Source of the DNA: Listeria costaricensis
GTDB taxonomy: Bacteria > Bacillota > Bacilli > Lactobacillales > Listeriaceae
Length of the DNA: 64,000 nt
Assembly (NCBI RefSeq): GCF_900183385.1
Contig: NZ_FXUT01000007.1
Coordinates: forward strand, 124,001-188,000
Direction: 5' to 3'
The notes beneath the pieces are model-generated. The model saw only the letters and a program-made list of their open reading frames with translations, was not told the DNA's origin and made no database searches. This document shows, one piece after another, positions 29,499 through 39,633 of the stretch (positions within the stretch are counted from its first letter, which is position 1; each line of letters begins with the position of its first letter). The translations under genes were made by a program, and so were the position numbers.

Positions 29499-29951
29499 TT
29501 ACATAAAGTCTTGTTCCTCGATCATTTCAGAGATCGAGCCATCTACTTCGACATTATCCGGTGTGCAAAGGAAAATATTATTTCCGACACGCTGAATGTC
29601 TCCACCTAAAGCATAAACGGTTCCGCTTAAAAAGTCCACAATTCGAATTGCCTGATCATGACTGATTCGCTGCAAATTCACCACGACCGTTTTATATTCC
29701 TTCAAATAATCCGCTAGTTCCTGCGCTTCCGCATATACACGCGGCTCAGCTAGCACCATACGACTGGAATACTGGGCTCCTTGCATGCTTACCACCTTCT
29801 GTTCCGTCTCTTTTACAGCTTGAAAGCGATTTTCTTTCTTGCTTTTCTTCGGTGTCGGCTCTGCTTGTTGTTGAACCACTTCTTCTTCGTAATACTCTTC
29901 GCCTTCTTCATCTAGAAAGAAAAAAGACTTGAACTTATTAGAAAGTCCCAT
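29499..29951 (-). CDS. sepF: Cell division protein SepF
   Basis: 150 residues: N-terminal amphipathic helix ([20 protein letters not shown]) that anchors to the membrane, a linker, and the ring-forming C-terminal domain from about residue 55 ([20 protein letters not shown], then [20 protein letters not shown]). SepF bundles FtsZ filaments and tethers them. It sits three bases after ylmE. Confidence 0.95.
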   Translation of the reverse strand: MGLSNKFKSFFFLDEEGEEYYEEEVVQQQAEPTPKKSKKENRFQAVKETEQKVVSMQGAQYSSRMVLAEPRVYAEAQELADYLKEYKTVVVNLQRISHDQAIRIVDFLSGTVYALGGDIQRVGNNIFLCTPDNVEVDGSISEMIEEQDFM

Positions 29952-29954
29952 AGT

Positions 29955-30644
29955 TTACACCTCCACAATTTCGTCGTTCACTAATGCTCGACCAACTCTG
30001 ATATATGTAGCACCTTCTTGGATCGCGATCTCGTAATCATTTGTCATTCCCATTGATAATTCAGTACAAGGGACTCGGTTCAAGTCAAGAGATGCCACTC
30101 TTTGCTGCAATTCTTTCAGTTCGTGAAAAACTTGATGCAGTTCGGTTTCGTCCTGGGTAAGGGGTGCCATCGTCATCAGGCCAATAATCCGAATATGTTG
30201 AAAAGAAGCTTCGGTTAAAAATTCAATCGCTTCTTCTTTTGTAAAACCGTGTTTAGATGCTTCACCAGAAATATTCACTTCTAAGAAACAGTCAATATCA
30301 CGCTCGGCACGCTTTTCAATCTCAGCTGCAAGCGATGGTCTGTCCAGCGAATGCAGATAATCGATATGCGGTAGCACCTGACGAACTTTACGCGTCTGCA
30401 AAGAACCGATAAAATGCCATTTAATCCCTGGATGTGCCTTCAGTGCTTCGACCTTTTCCAAGAACACATCCACACGGTTTTCACCAAAGTTACGTAACCC
30501 TAGCGAATACAGCTCTTCAATGCCCGCAGCATCAATCGTTTTTGTGACGGCAACAAGCGCCACATCATCCGGTTTCCGGTTTGCTTTCAGACAGGCTGCT
30601 TCTATACGGCTTGAGACATCCGCTAAGTTTTGTTGTTTTGTCAT
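29955..30644 (-). CDS. ylmE: PLP homeostasis protein (YggS/YlmE family)
   Basis: Single TIM-barrel PLP-binding protein of about 229 residues; the PLP lysine is in VALVAVTKTIDAAGI. NFGENRVDVFLEK, KWHFIGSLQ and the C-terminal SMGMTNDYEIAIQEG are family motifs. It buffers free PLP and affects amino-acid metabolism. ATG 30644 has AAGGTG six bases upstream, better placed than GTG 30653. Confidence 0.92.
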   Translation of the reverse strand: MTKQQNLADVSSRIEAACLKANRKPDDVALVAVTKTIDAAGIEELYSLGLRNFGENRVDVFLEKVEALKAHPGIKWHFIGSLQTRKVRQVLPHIDYLHSLDRPSLAAEIEKRAERDIDCFLEVNISGEASKHGFTKEEAIEFLTEASFQHIRIIGLMTMAPLTQDETELHQVFHELKELQQRVASLDLNRVPCTELSMGMTNDYEIAIQEGATYIRVGRALVNDEIVEV

Positions 30645-30659
30645 TTGAATCACCTTACT

Positions 30660-30740
30660 ATTTTCCCGCTCGATTTTCGCCTAAACATTTTGCTCTAAAT
30701 AGGCGCTTACCCGGTCATATACATGGCCGGGAGCAGGAGT
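30660..30740 (-). other. Hairpin in the ftsZ-ylmE gap
   Basis: CCCGG and CCGGG around 30710-30732 form a GC-rich stem without a U tract, next to GGCGC/GCGCC-type sequence. It could lower read-through from ftsZ into ylmE-sepF-ylmG or stabilise the ftsZ 3' end; no more can be said. Confidence 0.4.
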
Positions 30741-30744
30741 ACTA

Positions 30745-31908
30745 TTATTTACCGCGGCGATTGCGGTTACGGATAAATGCTGGCACATCTACATCTTGCG
30801 CGCCTTGGCCAGATTCTGGCTGCACGTAGTTGTCTTCTTGTGCCGATTGTTTTGGTTCTTCATAAGCCGGTTGCTGTTGTGTTGCATAGTTCGGGCGATT
30901 GACTTGAATTTGTTGTTGAGCCGGTCTGCGTGCAGCTGCCTGCTGTGCTTGTTTGGCTTCATCAAAACCAGTCGCAATCACTGTCACAATCAATTCGTCT
31001 TTCAATTCATCATTAATGACCGAACCGAAAATCATGTTAACATCTGGATCCGAAGCGCCAGCCACGATTTCAGCTGCTTCCTGCACTTCATACAAGCTGA
31101 GGTTCGAGCCGCCTGTAATATTCATCAAGACACCCTTAGCCCCATCAATACTTGTTTCAAGCAGTGGCGAGGAAATCGCTTTTTTCGCTGCATCTGCCGC
31201 ACGATTTTCTCCTGTTGCAATACCAATTCCCATAAGCGCTGAACCGCGATTTGTCATGATCGTCTTCACATCGGCAAAGTCTAGATTGATCAGTCCTGGT
31301 ACGGCGATCAAATCAGAAATCCCTTGCACACCTTGACGAAGCACATTATCTGCTTCCCGGAAAGCTTCCAGCATTGGCGTATTTTTATCTACGATTTGAA
31401 GCAGGCGGTCATTCGGAATTACAATCAATGTGTCGACCGCTTCTTTCATTGCCTCAGTTCCAGAAACAGCTTGTTTGGAACGTTTTGGTCCTTCAAATCC
31501 AAATGGACGAGTGACCACACCCACTGTCAAAGCGCCCATTTCTTTCGCGATGGTTGCAATGACTGGTGCAGCACCAGTTCCAGTACCACCGCCCATTCCG
31601 GCAGTCACGAATACCATATCGGCCCCTTTCAAGGCTTCTTCAATTTGTTCGCGGCTTTCCTCTGCTGCTTTTTTTCCGATTTCAGGAACTGCACCAGCGC
31701 CTAAACCGCGTGTCAATTTGGCACCAATTTGAAGTTTTGTTTCAGATTTTGCCAGGTTGAGTGCCTGCGCATCCGTATTAACGGAAATAAATTCTACACC
31801 CTGCACACCGTGATCGATCATTCGGTTGACCGCATTGTTGCCGCCACCGCCAACACCAATCACTTTTATTGTTGCCAAGCTTTCAGAACTTGTGTCAAAT
31901 TCTAACAT
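30745..31908 (-). CDS. ftsZ: Cell division GTPase FtsZ
   Basis: Tubulin homologue forming the Z ring. The GTP signature [11 protein letters not shown] is at about residue 107, with the T7 loop [11 protein letters not shown] at about 208. A Gln-rich linker spans roughly 320-370, and the C-terminal interaction peptide is [14 protein letters not shown] (binds FtsA, SepF, EzrA). 387 residues. It follows ftsA after 63 bases. Confidence 0.98.
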   Translation of the reverse strand: MLEFDTSSESLATIKVIGVGGGGNNAVNRMIDHGVQGVEFISVNTDAQALNLAKSETKLQIGAKLTRGLGAGAVPEIGKKAAEESREQIEEALKGADMVFVTAGMGGGTGTGAAPVIATIAKEMGALTVGVVTRPFGFEGPKRSKQAVSGTEAMKEAVDTLIVIPNDRLLQIVDKNTPMLEAFREADNVLRQGVQGISDLIAVPGLINLDFADVKTIMTNRGSALMGIGIATGENRAADAAKKAISSPLLETSIDGAKGVLMNITGGSNLSLYEVQEAAEIVAGASDPDVNMIFGSVINDELKDELIVTVIATGFDEAKQAQQAAARRPAQQQIQVNRPNYATQQQPAYEEPKQSAQEDNYVQPESGQGAQDVDVPAFIRNRNRRGK

Positions 31909-31971
31909 ATTAACTTCCTCCTAATTCCAGAAATTTCATCTATTGTCTATCACTCCGAGGTTTTCCCGGTA

Positions 31972-33258
31972 CTATTCAAAAAAGGCGCCAAAGAAATTCT
32001 TCATTTTTGTTGAAACTTTCTCTTCGTCTGATTTTTTAGGTTTAGGTTGTTTCGTTGTTCTAGATTCTCTAGGCTGCTCTTCGTCATAAGAAGATTCTTC
32101 GGTTTGTGAACTTAAATCGCGCCCTTCAAGTTCTGCCAGCTGGCAAGCATATTGAATGAGACCGACAGCCGTTGTAAAGGAAGGATCTCGAACGCCAATA
32201 TAATCTGGAATCGCAAGCCGTACATGGGCATTTAAAGTTTTCGCTGCAAGATCTACAGCGCCCGGAATGGCCATCGTCCCCCCTGTCAAAACAAATCCGC
32301 CCGGCAAATGCGTAATGCCTACCCGGTTCAGATCGTTCATTACAAGGTTGAAAATTTCTTCCATTCTGGCTTCAATGATATCCGCAATCTCAAGCTGATT
32401 AAAATGCTGCTGCGTTTCAGAACCAATCACATTGACAGCAAAAACTTCATCCTGAGAAGCATCATCATAAAAAGCATAGCCATGTTCAAGTTTGATTTTT
32501 TCAGCAGTGGCCGTTGAGGTGTTCAGTCCAAGCGATAGATCCTTGGTAATATTATCGCCACCAACAGGAATGACCGACGTGTAAAGCAGTTTACCATTCT
32601 GGAAGGCGCTAATCGTTGTCGTTCCTGCCCCCACATTAATCAGGGCTGTTCCGAATTCCTTATCATCTTCTGTCATTGAAATGGAAGATTCGGCTAACGG
32701 CTGTAGCGCAATCTCTGCCACTTCAAGGCCGGCACGTTCCACACAACGAAGTGTATTATGTAAAATCGTTTTGGAGCCTGTAATCAATGTTCCTTCCATT
32801 TCAAGGCGTACACCAATCATGCCGTGCGGATCTGTAATTCCATCAAGGCCGTCCACAATATACTGATCAGGAAGTATATTAATGATTTCCCGTTCAGGAC
32901 TAAGCGGCACAACCTGAGCAGCATCCATGACATTCCAGACATCTTCATCTGTGATTTCGCGATTTTCACTATTTACCGCAACAATCCCACGACATGCTTC
33001 CAGTGTGACCTGATTGGAGACGATTCCGACGATGACTTGAGATATTTCCACACCCACCATACGTTCCGCTTGTGAAATGGCTTGTCTAATGGAATCAACT
33101 GTCTTGTCGATATCTATTATGATGCCTTTTTTAATCCCCTGTGATTTAACATTTCCCACACCGATAATATTGAGTCTGTCATCCGCCATTTCTGCAATGA
33201 TGACTTTTACTGAAGATGTTCCTATATCTAAACTTACATAAATTTCGCTATCTCCCAC
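31972..33258 (-). CDS. ftsA: Cell division protein FtsA
   Basis: Actin-like membrane tether of FtsZ. ATP-fold motifs LDIGTSSVKVIIAE near the start and INVGAGTTTISAF at ~205; the extreme C-terminus KMKNFFGAFFE is the amphipathic membrane-targeting helix after a charged linker. 428 residues. The start is GTG with a perfect GGAGGTG site. Confidence 0.97.
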   Translation of the reverse strand: MGDSEIYVSLDIGTSSVKVIIAEMADDRLNIIGVGNVKSQGIKKGIIIDIDKTVDSIRQAISQAERMVGVEISQVIVGIVSNQVTLEACRGIVAVNSENREITDEDVWNVMDAAQVVPLSPEREIINILPDQYIVDGLDGITDPHGMIGVRLEMEGTLITGSKTILHNTLRCVERAGLEVAEIALQPLAESSISMTEDDKEFGTALINVGAGTTTISAFQNGKLLYTSVIPVGGDNITKDLSLGLNTSTATAEKIKLEHGYAFYDDASQDEVFAVNVIGSETQQHFNQLEIADIIEARMEEIFNLVMNDLNRVGITHLPGGFVLTGGTMAIPGAVDLAAKTLNAHVRLAIPDYIGVRDPSFTTAVGLIQYACQLAELEGRDLSSQTEESSYDEEQPRESRTTKQPKPKKSDEEKVSTKMKNFFGAFFE

Positions 33259-33578
33259 TTATCGGCACCTCCTTTAGTCCAAATTCATTTTTCTTATCAT
33301 TATCTATTCATGTTTTATTGGCACTGTGTCCAATTCTTTGCCGTTTTATGCACAATGGCTATGTAAAAATATCCATTTTTTCCGGTGCTGACAAAAAGTA
33401 GTTGACTTTTTCTCAACATGATTATACAAAATCACTTATTTACAGTCTACACTAACAATCCCCGTAATTAAAGCACAAAGGACAAATTTTAATAAGTTTT
33501 TCAGAATAATTTCTTAAATTTGTAAAAATAAGAATGTCTGTTCCTATTTTTAAAGATCAAGCAAGGGAGGAGCATGCT
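33259..33578 (-). promoter_or_regulatory. divIB-ftsA gap with an ftsA promoter
   Basis: A 320-bp AT-rich gap. A promoter reads TAGACT (33444-33449), 17 bases, TATAAT (33421-33426) on the minus strand, giving a leader of about 155 bases. In the leader, AAAAAGT and ACTTTTT (about 33389-33410) form a small hairpin. Close to the divIB stop, GCAGGGA and TCCCTTGC (33547-33603) pair weakly and may be a poor terminator. No credible ORF is present. Confidence 0.55.
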
Positions 33579-34364
33579 TTATTCACTCTTTCCCTGCTTT
33601 TTTTCTTCATTTTGTTTGTAATAGCTCTGAAAATAAGAACCGACTTCCATATCGATGACACCTCTTTGCCCATCATTCAGCTGGGCCGCGATGGACGGAT
33701 AGTATTGCATCTTATCTGCAAAGGAGTCAATGGATGCTACGACTTGATTGCCGTCATTCATATACAGCCTGATATGTTCCGGGTCAGAATCAGTGGGCTC
33801 AAGATGAATCTCCGAGATGGCCCCTTGAATATCTTCATCGAGCTTATTCAACTGGCTGACCATATCTTTTAATACCTGGCCATTCTTGAAGCCTACAAAA
33901 AGCGGCTCATTTCCCATGGGGAAGCTGGATTTCTTGCTATCCAGCATAACGCCGTTTTCAAGAATGTCGTAGTAGCCGCCATCTTTTTCTTCATAGCCAA
34001 CCGTTTTATTTTCAGTGATTGAAATTCGATAATCATTGACGCCTGATTTTTCCACTTTTGCCTTTTTGATCAGCTTATTTTTCTCAAGCTGGTCAGAAAC
34101 ATTGTCACTATTAATCGCAAAAACGTACTCACCCTGCTCAATGCCGCTTGCCTTCCGTACTTCATCTTCCGTCAGCTGCCGATTTCCCGAAACGTAGATC
34201 GTATCAACCTTGCTGTACGGTGAAATAAAGTAAAGCGTAATTAAAATTAAAATCGCGAAAAAGCCGATTAAAATGGCTAGATGACGAATCAATTTCTTAC
34301 GTCGATATTTTTTCAGTTCCGGGATGCGTTTTTCGATGGAAACAACTTTTCGGTTTTCTGCCAT
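33579..34364 (-). CDS. divIB: Division protein DivIB (FtsQ)
   Basis: 261 residues: cytoplasmic basic N-terminus, one membrane segment (IRHLAILIGFFAILILITLY, ~24-45), then a POTRA domain (KVDTIYVSGNRQLTEDEVRK) and a beta domain. It forms the FtsQ-FtsB-FtsL equivalent with DivIC and FtsL. GGAGG before ATG 34364. 35 bases after murG. Confidence 0.93.
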   Translation of the reverse strand: MAENRKVVSIEKRIPELKKYRRKKLIRHLAILIGFFAILILITLYFISPYSKVDTIYVSGNRQLTEDEVRKASGIEQGEYVFAINSDNVSDQLEKNKLIKKAKVEKSGVNDYRISITENKTVGYEEKDGGYYDILENGVMLDSKKSSFPMGNEPLFVGFKNGQVLKDMVSQLNKLDEDIQGAISEIHLEPTDSDPEHIRLYMNDGNQVVASIDSFADKMQYYPSIAAQLNDGQRGVIDMEVGSYFQSYYKQNEEKKQGKSE

Positions 34365-34399
34365 TTTATTCAGACCTCCTTTCGCACAAATAGGTTTTC

Positions 34400-35491
34400 T
34401 TAGCGGATAATTTCAATGGCTGTTTCTACAAGTTTAGTACTGGCGTCTGGTTTTCCAAGTTCTTTTGCACGGTACTTCATATCTGACAAAGTTTCTTCAC
34501 TTGCCATAATACGGTCAATTTCTTGCATTAAATTCACTTCTGGAAGACGACTTTCCGTAATTACGACAGCTGCTCCATTTTTCTCAAGCGAGCGCGCATT
34601 TTGTTCCTGATGATTTGCTGTGACATAAGGACTCGGTATCAAAATACTTGGAACACCTAGCGCGGTAAGTTCCGCCAACGTTGTAGCACCCGCCCGTGAA
34701 ACTACTAGTGCCACGGCGTTCAAAACACGCGGCATGTCATAAACAAATGGCTGGATGCTAACGTGTTCCCCACTATTTCGAGCAGCTTCTGAATTTTTCA
34801 CTTTGTCATAGTGAACATCACCTGTCACATAGAGAAGCTGGTAATCTTTCCCCTGCCAATCAGGCAATGCTCTGTCAACCGCTTCATTGAGCCCCCGCGC
34901 ACCGCGACTACCGCCAAAAACAAGCACGGTTGGTAGATCAGCTTCAAGACCATATTCGGTCAAAACTGTTCCCGGTTCAACGCCAATCACCTCGGATGCA
35001 CGCGGATTGCCGGTAAAAACAATCTTTTCCGAGGCAAATGAATCACTGACCTCTTCAAAACAGATCGCCACTTTGTCCGCATAACGACTTAAGAATTTAT
35101 TCGTCAGTCCGGCCACACTGTTTTGTTCATGAATCAGTGTTGGAATGCCCAACTTGGCAGCTGCATAAACAACTGGCCCGCAAACATAACCGCCGGTGCC
35201 GATGACAACATCTGGTTGGAATTCCCGCAGCATTTGTTTGCTTTTTTTGACCCCTTTAAGAAAACGCATGACTGTTTTGATATTTTCAGCGGATATTTTA
35301 CGTTTGAACCCTGTGATCTCGATGGAACGGAAAGGGATATTTTCACGAGGCACGATATCGGCTTCGAGTCCTTTTTCTGTTCCGATGTATAGGAATTCTG
35401 TTTCAGGATACATTTCTTTAAATCGACGAATAAAGGCTAGCGCCGGATAAATATGGCCGCCTGTCCCCCCACCGCTTACAACAACTTTCAT
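34400..35491 (-). CDS. murG: UDP-GlcNAc transferase MurG
   Basis: Transfers GlcNAc to lipid I, forming lipid II. The glycine-rich [14 protein letters not shown] at the N-terminus and the C-terminal donor site [15 protein letters not shown], followed by [12 protein letters not shown], are GT28 hallmarks. 363 residues. ATG overlaps the murD stop by four bases. Confidence 0.96.
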   Translation of the reverse strand: MKVVVSGGGTGGHIYPALAFIRRFKEMYPETEFLYIGTEKGLEADIVPRENIPFRSIEITGFKRKISAENIKTVMRFLKGVKKSKQMLREFQPDVVIGTGGYVCGPVVYAAAKLGIPTLIHEQNSVAGLTNKFLSRYADKVAICFEEVSDSFASEKIVFTGNPRASEVIGVEPGTVLTEYGLEADLPTVLVFGGSRGARGLNEAVDRALPDWQGKDYQLLYVTGDVHYDKVKNSEAARNSGEHVSIQPFVYDMPRVLNAVALVVSRAGATTLAELTALGVPSILIPSPYVTANHQEQNARSLEKNGAAVVITESRLPEVNLMQEIDRIMASEETLSDMKYRAKELGKPDASTKLVETAIEIIR

Positions 35492-36855
35492 TGTTCCACC
35501 TCTTTAGCTAATGTTTCGATTGCTTCCATGTAGGCATTCCCGCGAACTTCAAATGTCCGATACTGATCCCAGCTCGCACAGGCCGGTGAAAGCAAAATGA
35601 CATCGCCGGAAGCAGAAGCCTTGAATGCAACTGGCACAGCTTTTTCGACATTTTCAACAAATTGCACTGACACACCGGCTTCCTTGCCGATTCGCGCAAT
35701 TTTTTCTGCCGTTTCGCCAAAGACGATCAGCTCTTTTACATTTTTTAAGAACGGGCGTAACTCATCAAATTCGGTTCCGCGATCAAGCCCACCGGCAAGT
35801 AAAATTACCGGCTGTTTGAAACCTTTAAGCGCACTTTGAGTTGCTAGGATATTCGTTGCCTTGGAATCATTATAAAATTTACGGCCGGATAGTTCTGTGA
35901 CAAATTGCGTCCGGTGCGGCACACCTTTGAACGTTTCCAGCACTTGCATGATCGCTTCGCTGGAAATACCGATTGTTTTGGCAACTGCAATAGATGCCAG
36001 AATATTTTCAAGGTTATGGTCCCCCGGTAGCAAAATATCATCCCGCTCGCCGATAACTTCATCATTAAACATCAGTTGACCGTTCTTCACATAGGCCCCT
36101 TTTTCAAGTCGCTGAGTGGTCGAAAATGGAATCACGGTTGCTTTCGTGCCTTTTGTCAGATTTTGCAGCTCCCCTTGATCCCAATTGATCACAAGAAAAT
36201 CGTCAGCAGTCTGATTTTTTTGGATGTTCCATTTGGCCATTACATACTCATCACGTGTTTTATGATAATCAAGATGCGCTTCATAGATATTCGTAATCAC
36301 AGAAATTTGCGGATGGAAAGATTCAATCCCCATCAACTGGAAGGAGCTGAGTTCCATTGTGATATACTGTTCGCTTGTCGCTTCCTCGGCCACAGCAGAA
36401 GCAGGAAAACCAATATTCCCAGCGAGCAAGGAGGTTCCTTTTTTCTGCTGGTTGATCATATGATGAATGATGGTTGTGGTGGTTGTTTTACCGTTTGTTC
36501 CTGTAATGCCGATGATGGGTGCCTCAGAAATCTGGTAAGCCAGTTCGACCTCTGTGATAACAGGGATGTTCAGCTTACGAGCTTTTTCAATCATGGGATT
36601 ATTATAGGGAATCCCCGGATTTTTGACGATCAGTTCAAAGCCTTCATCAAGTAGCTCGATGGGATGGCTGCCGCAGATCACTTTGATGCCTTGTTCCAAA
36701 AGCCCTTGTGCCTCTGGATTTTCGCTGAATGGCTGCCGATCATTGACTGTTACGAATGCGCCAAGCTTATGAAGCAAGCCGGCTGCCGAAACGCCACTTT
36801 TTGCGAGACCGAGAACAAGAATTTTTTTATGATAATAATTTTCAATATTTTTCAT
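35488..36855 (-). CDS. murD: UDP-MurNAc-L-Ala D-Glu ligase MurD
   Basis: ATP-dependent addition of D-glutamate. The P-loop is [14 protein letters not shown] at ~116; the central [11 protein letters not shown] and C-terminal [18 protein letters not shown] are MurD-specific. 455 residues. The 107-base gap to mraY is longer than others and carries a GACGCTTC/GAAAGCGTC partial inverted repeat but no clear signal. Confidence 0.96.
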   Translation of the reverse strand: MKNIENYYHKKILVLGLAKSGVSAAGLLHKLGAFVTVNDRQPFSENPEAQGLLEQGIKVICGSHPIELLDEGFELIVKNPGIPYNNPMIEKARKLNIPVITEVELAYQISEAPIIGITGTNGKTTTTTIIHHMINQQKKGTSLLAGNIGFPASAVAEEATSEQYITMELSSFQLMGIESFHPQISVITNIYEAHLDYHKTRDEYVMAKWNIQKNQTADDFLVINWDQGELQNLTKGTKATVIPFSTTQRLEKGAYVKNGQLMFNDEVIGERDDILLPGDHNLENILASIAVAKTIGISSEAIMQVLETFKGVPHRTQFVTELSGRKFYNDSKATNILATQSALKGFKQPVILLAGGLDRGTEFDELRPFLKNVKELIVFGETAEKIARIGKEAGVSVQFVENVEKAVPVAFKASASGDVILLSPACASWDQYRTFEVRGNAYMEAIETLAKEVEQ

Positions 36856-36962
36856 TTAACTCTTCCCCCAAATTTTAGTAGACCTTTTTATTTTACAAAG
36901 AAACGACCGAAAGCGTCAGCAAAACTCATTAAAAAACGAGCTGCACGACGCTTCGATTATTT

Positions 36963-37937
36963 TTAAAGCATGACCATTAAAATAGCTAAAATTGCACCGA
37001 CAAGTCCTACTGCCCAGAAAGTCAGTACGACACGCCACTCTTTCCAACCGCCCAGTTCAAAATGGTGATGGATGGGCGTCATTCGGAAAATCCGCTTACC
37101 GCCAGAAATTTTGAAGTAAGCCACTTGAAGCATAACAGAAGCCGTCTCGATCACAAAAACAATCCCGATCAAAAGCAGCAGCCATTCCTGTTTCAAAAGG
37201 ATCGACACGGCGGCAATCGCACCACCCAGTGCCAGCGAGCCGGTATCGCCCATAAAGATTTTCGCCGGATTCTTATTGAAAATTAAAAATCCAAGCATGC
37301 CGCCGACAACGGCAAAGCAGAATAGAGCGACGGAAAATTCCTTTTGATAGATGGCGATCAGCCCGAAAGCCAGAAAAGCAATACTCGACAAGCCTGAAAC
37401 CAGCCCATCAAGTCCATCTGTCAAATTGACCGCATTGGAAAAACCAACCAGCCAGAAAAGAACGAACAGTACAAAGAAATAACTAAGATGCAGTTCGATT
37501 GAAGTAAAGGGAATGTTGATCGTATTCGGATAGCCAGCTAGCAGATAGCCGATATAGAAAATAACGGCGATCCCCACTTGCCCGAAAAACTTCTGTTTAC
37601 TGGTCAGGCCTAGATTCCTCTTTTTGACCACCTTGATGTAATCATCTTGAAATCCGAGAATCCCGAATAAGACAAGCGCCAAAAGCAGCAGCCAAGTTGC
37701 CGAAGTAAAGGTGCCGCTGATCAGCGAGATGAGCACATAACTGATCACAATCGCGGTCAAATAAACAACAGCCCCCATTGTAGGTGTCCCGGATTTTTTT
37801 TCATGTAATTTTGGTCCTTCTTCCCGAATGCTTTGGCCAAATTTCAATTTAACCAGAAACGGGATGAATAAAGGTACGCCGATCACCGTAATGACAAACG
37901 CTATCGCAAGTGTTGATACTAGCATGTATAGTGACAC
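36963..37937 (-). CDS. mraY: Phospho-MurNAc-pentapeptide translocase MraY
   Basis: Integral membrane enzyme of about ten segments making lipid I. Conserved DDYIKVVKKRNLGL, NAVNLTDGLDGL, FMGDTGSLALGG and MTPIHHHFELGGW all appear. 324 residues. The start is GTG, preceded by GGAGAGAAG. Confidence 0.97.
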   Translation of the reverse strand: MSLYMLVSTLAIAFVITVIGVPLFIPFLVKLKFGQSIREEGPKLHEKKSGTPTMGAVVYLTAIVISYVLISLISGTFTSATWLLLLALVLFGILGFQDDYIKVVKKRNLGLTSKQKFFGQVGIAVIFYIGYLLAGYPNTINIPFTSIELHLSYFFVLFVLFWLVGFSNAVNLTDGLDGLVSGLSSIAFLAFGLIAIYQKEFSVALFCFAVVGGMLGFLIFNKNPAKIFMGDTGSLALGGAIAAVSILLKQEWLLLLIGIVFVIETASVMLQVAYFKISGGKRIFRMTPIHHHFELGGWKEWRVVLTFWAVGLVGAILAILMVML

Positions 37938-38007
37938 AATCTTCTCTCCAATCTTTTTAACCGCAAAATCGCGGCAGCTCCTAAAAGCCTGTTAACCTTT
38001 TTTTATT

Positions 38008-39480
38008 TTAGTCGAGTTGTTGCTTTTTTTCAATAGCTTCCCGCGCAACCACTCGGTCATCAAAATCGATTTTGGTTGTTCCAATAATTTGATAATCTTC
38101 ATGGCCCTTTCCGGCAATCAAAATCACATCTCCGGTAGCCGCCTGACTGACTGCATATTCAATTGCCTCACGTCGATCAACTTTTACGACATAATCGTCT
38201 CCCTCAACACCTGCCAGCATATCCTGAATAATGGCTTCTGGGTCTTCGGTCCGCGGATTATCGGAAGTGAAAATCGGGTTTGTTGCATACTGAACGGCAA
38301 TTCGGGCCATTTTGGGACGCTTGCCTTTATCTCGGTCGCCACCACAGCCCACGACACAAAAGACACGTTTTTCAGCAAATTCATCGATGGTTTCTAAGAC
38401 ATTCAGCAGTCCGTCCGGTGTATGCGAATAATCGACAATAACTGGGAAATCCTGCCCTGCATGGACGAGTTCAAACCGGCCGGCCACGCCCTCCACTTCA
38501 CCAAGACTTTCTATCGCCTGCTCATAAGGCACGCCTAATGCAAAGCAAGCGGTTAGAGCAGCCAGCATATTGTAGATACTGAATTTGCCAGCCATTTTGA
38601 TCGCTACTTGTTCAGTACCAAAAGGCGTTACCAGTTCAAAAGTTGAACCTGTGCTGCGGACTTGGATGTCGCGCGCGCGAAAATCTGCCTCCTGATCGAT
38701 CCCATACGTTAAAATCGGTGCAGCTGTGGCTCTTTGCATCAGCTTTGAAACCGGATCATCCGCATTTAGAACGGCATATTTCGGTGCCGACCGACTGTAA
38801 CGATTGCCCAATTGCGCAAACAACAAGCTTTTAGCCTGTGCATATTCTTCCATTGTATGATGATAATCCAAATGATCTTGTGACAAGTTGGTAAAAACGG
38901 CCACATCATAGTCACTGCCATAAACGCGTCCCTGTACGAGCGCATGTGAGGAAACTTCCATCACCGCACTGGTTACATCAGCGTCGATCATTTCAGCAAA
39001 TGTTTTTTGCAAGGTCAGACTATCTGGTGTCGTATTAATCGTATGGAAAATCTGATCCCCGATTTTACGATACATGGTGCCGATCAGACCTGTTTTTTCG
39101 CCATGATCCGCCAGAACTCGCTCAATCAAATGCGTAACGGTCGTTTTGCCATTCGTTCCGGTCACGCCGATCAGCTTCAACTTTTGGCTGGGATGATGAT
39201 AAAAAACGTCTGCCAGTTGCGCCATTGCTCGTTTGGAGTCGCGTACCAAGAGCGTAGGAATGGAGACGGGTACTTCCTTTTCCGCAATAATGAGACTTGC
39301 ACCCAGTTCTTCGGCTTTTTGAGCGAAATCGTGACCATCCACTACCTCGCCATCAATACAAATAAAAAGTGTTCCTGGCTTTACGCGGCGGCTGTCCTGT
39401 TCGATCGCTGTAATTTCAAGGTCATCTGCCACCTCGCCCCGGTAGAGCGCCAGCACCTGAATCAATTCTTTTGCTTTCAC
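38008..39480 (-). CDS. murE: UDP-MurNAc-tripeptide synthetase MurE
   Basis: Adds meso-diaminopimelate: the specificity motif DNPR is present in TSDNPRTEDPEAII. The P-loop is [15 protein letters not shown]. Start decision: ATG 39492 directly abuts GAGGAG and cannot use it; GTG 39480 lies 12 bases after it and gives MKAKELIQVLALYRGE, which aligns with other Listeria MurE. The ATG remains an alternative. About 490 residues. The meso-Dap choice agrees with dapF in this window. Confidence 0.93.
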   Translation of the reverse strand: MKAKELIQVLALYRGEVADDLEITAIEQDSRRVKPGTLFICIDGEVVDGHDFAQKAEELGASLIIAEKEVPVSIPTLLVRDSKRAMAQLADVFYHHPSQKLKLIGVTGTNGKTTVTHLIERVLADHGEKTGLIGTMYRKIGDQIFHTINTTPDSLTLQKTFAEMIDADVTSAVMEVSSHALVQGRVYGSDYDVAVFTNLSQDHLDYHHTMEEYAQAKSLLFAQLGNRYSRSAPKYAVLNADDPVSKLMQRATAAPILTYGIDQEADFRARDIQVRSTGSTFELVTPFGTEQVAIKMAGKFSIYNMLAALTACFALGVPYEQAIESLGEVEGVAGRFELVHAGQDFPVIVDYSHTPDGLLNVLETIDEFAEKRVFCVVGCGGDRDKGKRPKMARIAVQYATNPIFTSDNPRTEDPEAIIQDMLAGVEGDDYVVKVDRREAIEYAVSQAATGDVILIAGKGHEDYQIIGTTKIDFDDRVVAREAIEKKQQLD

Positions 39481-39592
39481 TTTAACGTCCATCTCCTCTA
39501 AACTTCTGTTTTCCAGCAATTTTTGCTAAAACGAAGATGTCAAAGTTCCTTCTTTATCTTAGCAAAAACAACGGGTCATTTCCATAGGATAA

Positions 39593-39624
39593 ATAGCTCC
39601 CCCGGCTGATGCAAAGGGAGCTAT
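39593..39624 (-). other. Perfect hairpin between pbpB and murE
   Basis: ATAGCTCCC 39593-39601 and GGGAGCTAT 39616-39624 form a perfect nine-base-pair stem, 14-base loop, ten bases after the pbpB stop. The following minus-strand sequence is only moderately T-rich (TTTATCC). It may be a leaky terminator that sets the mur genes apart from pbpB. Confidence 0.55.
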
Positions 39625-39633
39625 AAAATTTAC

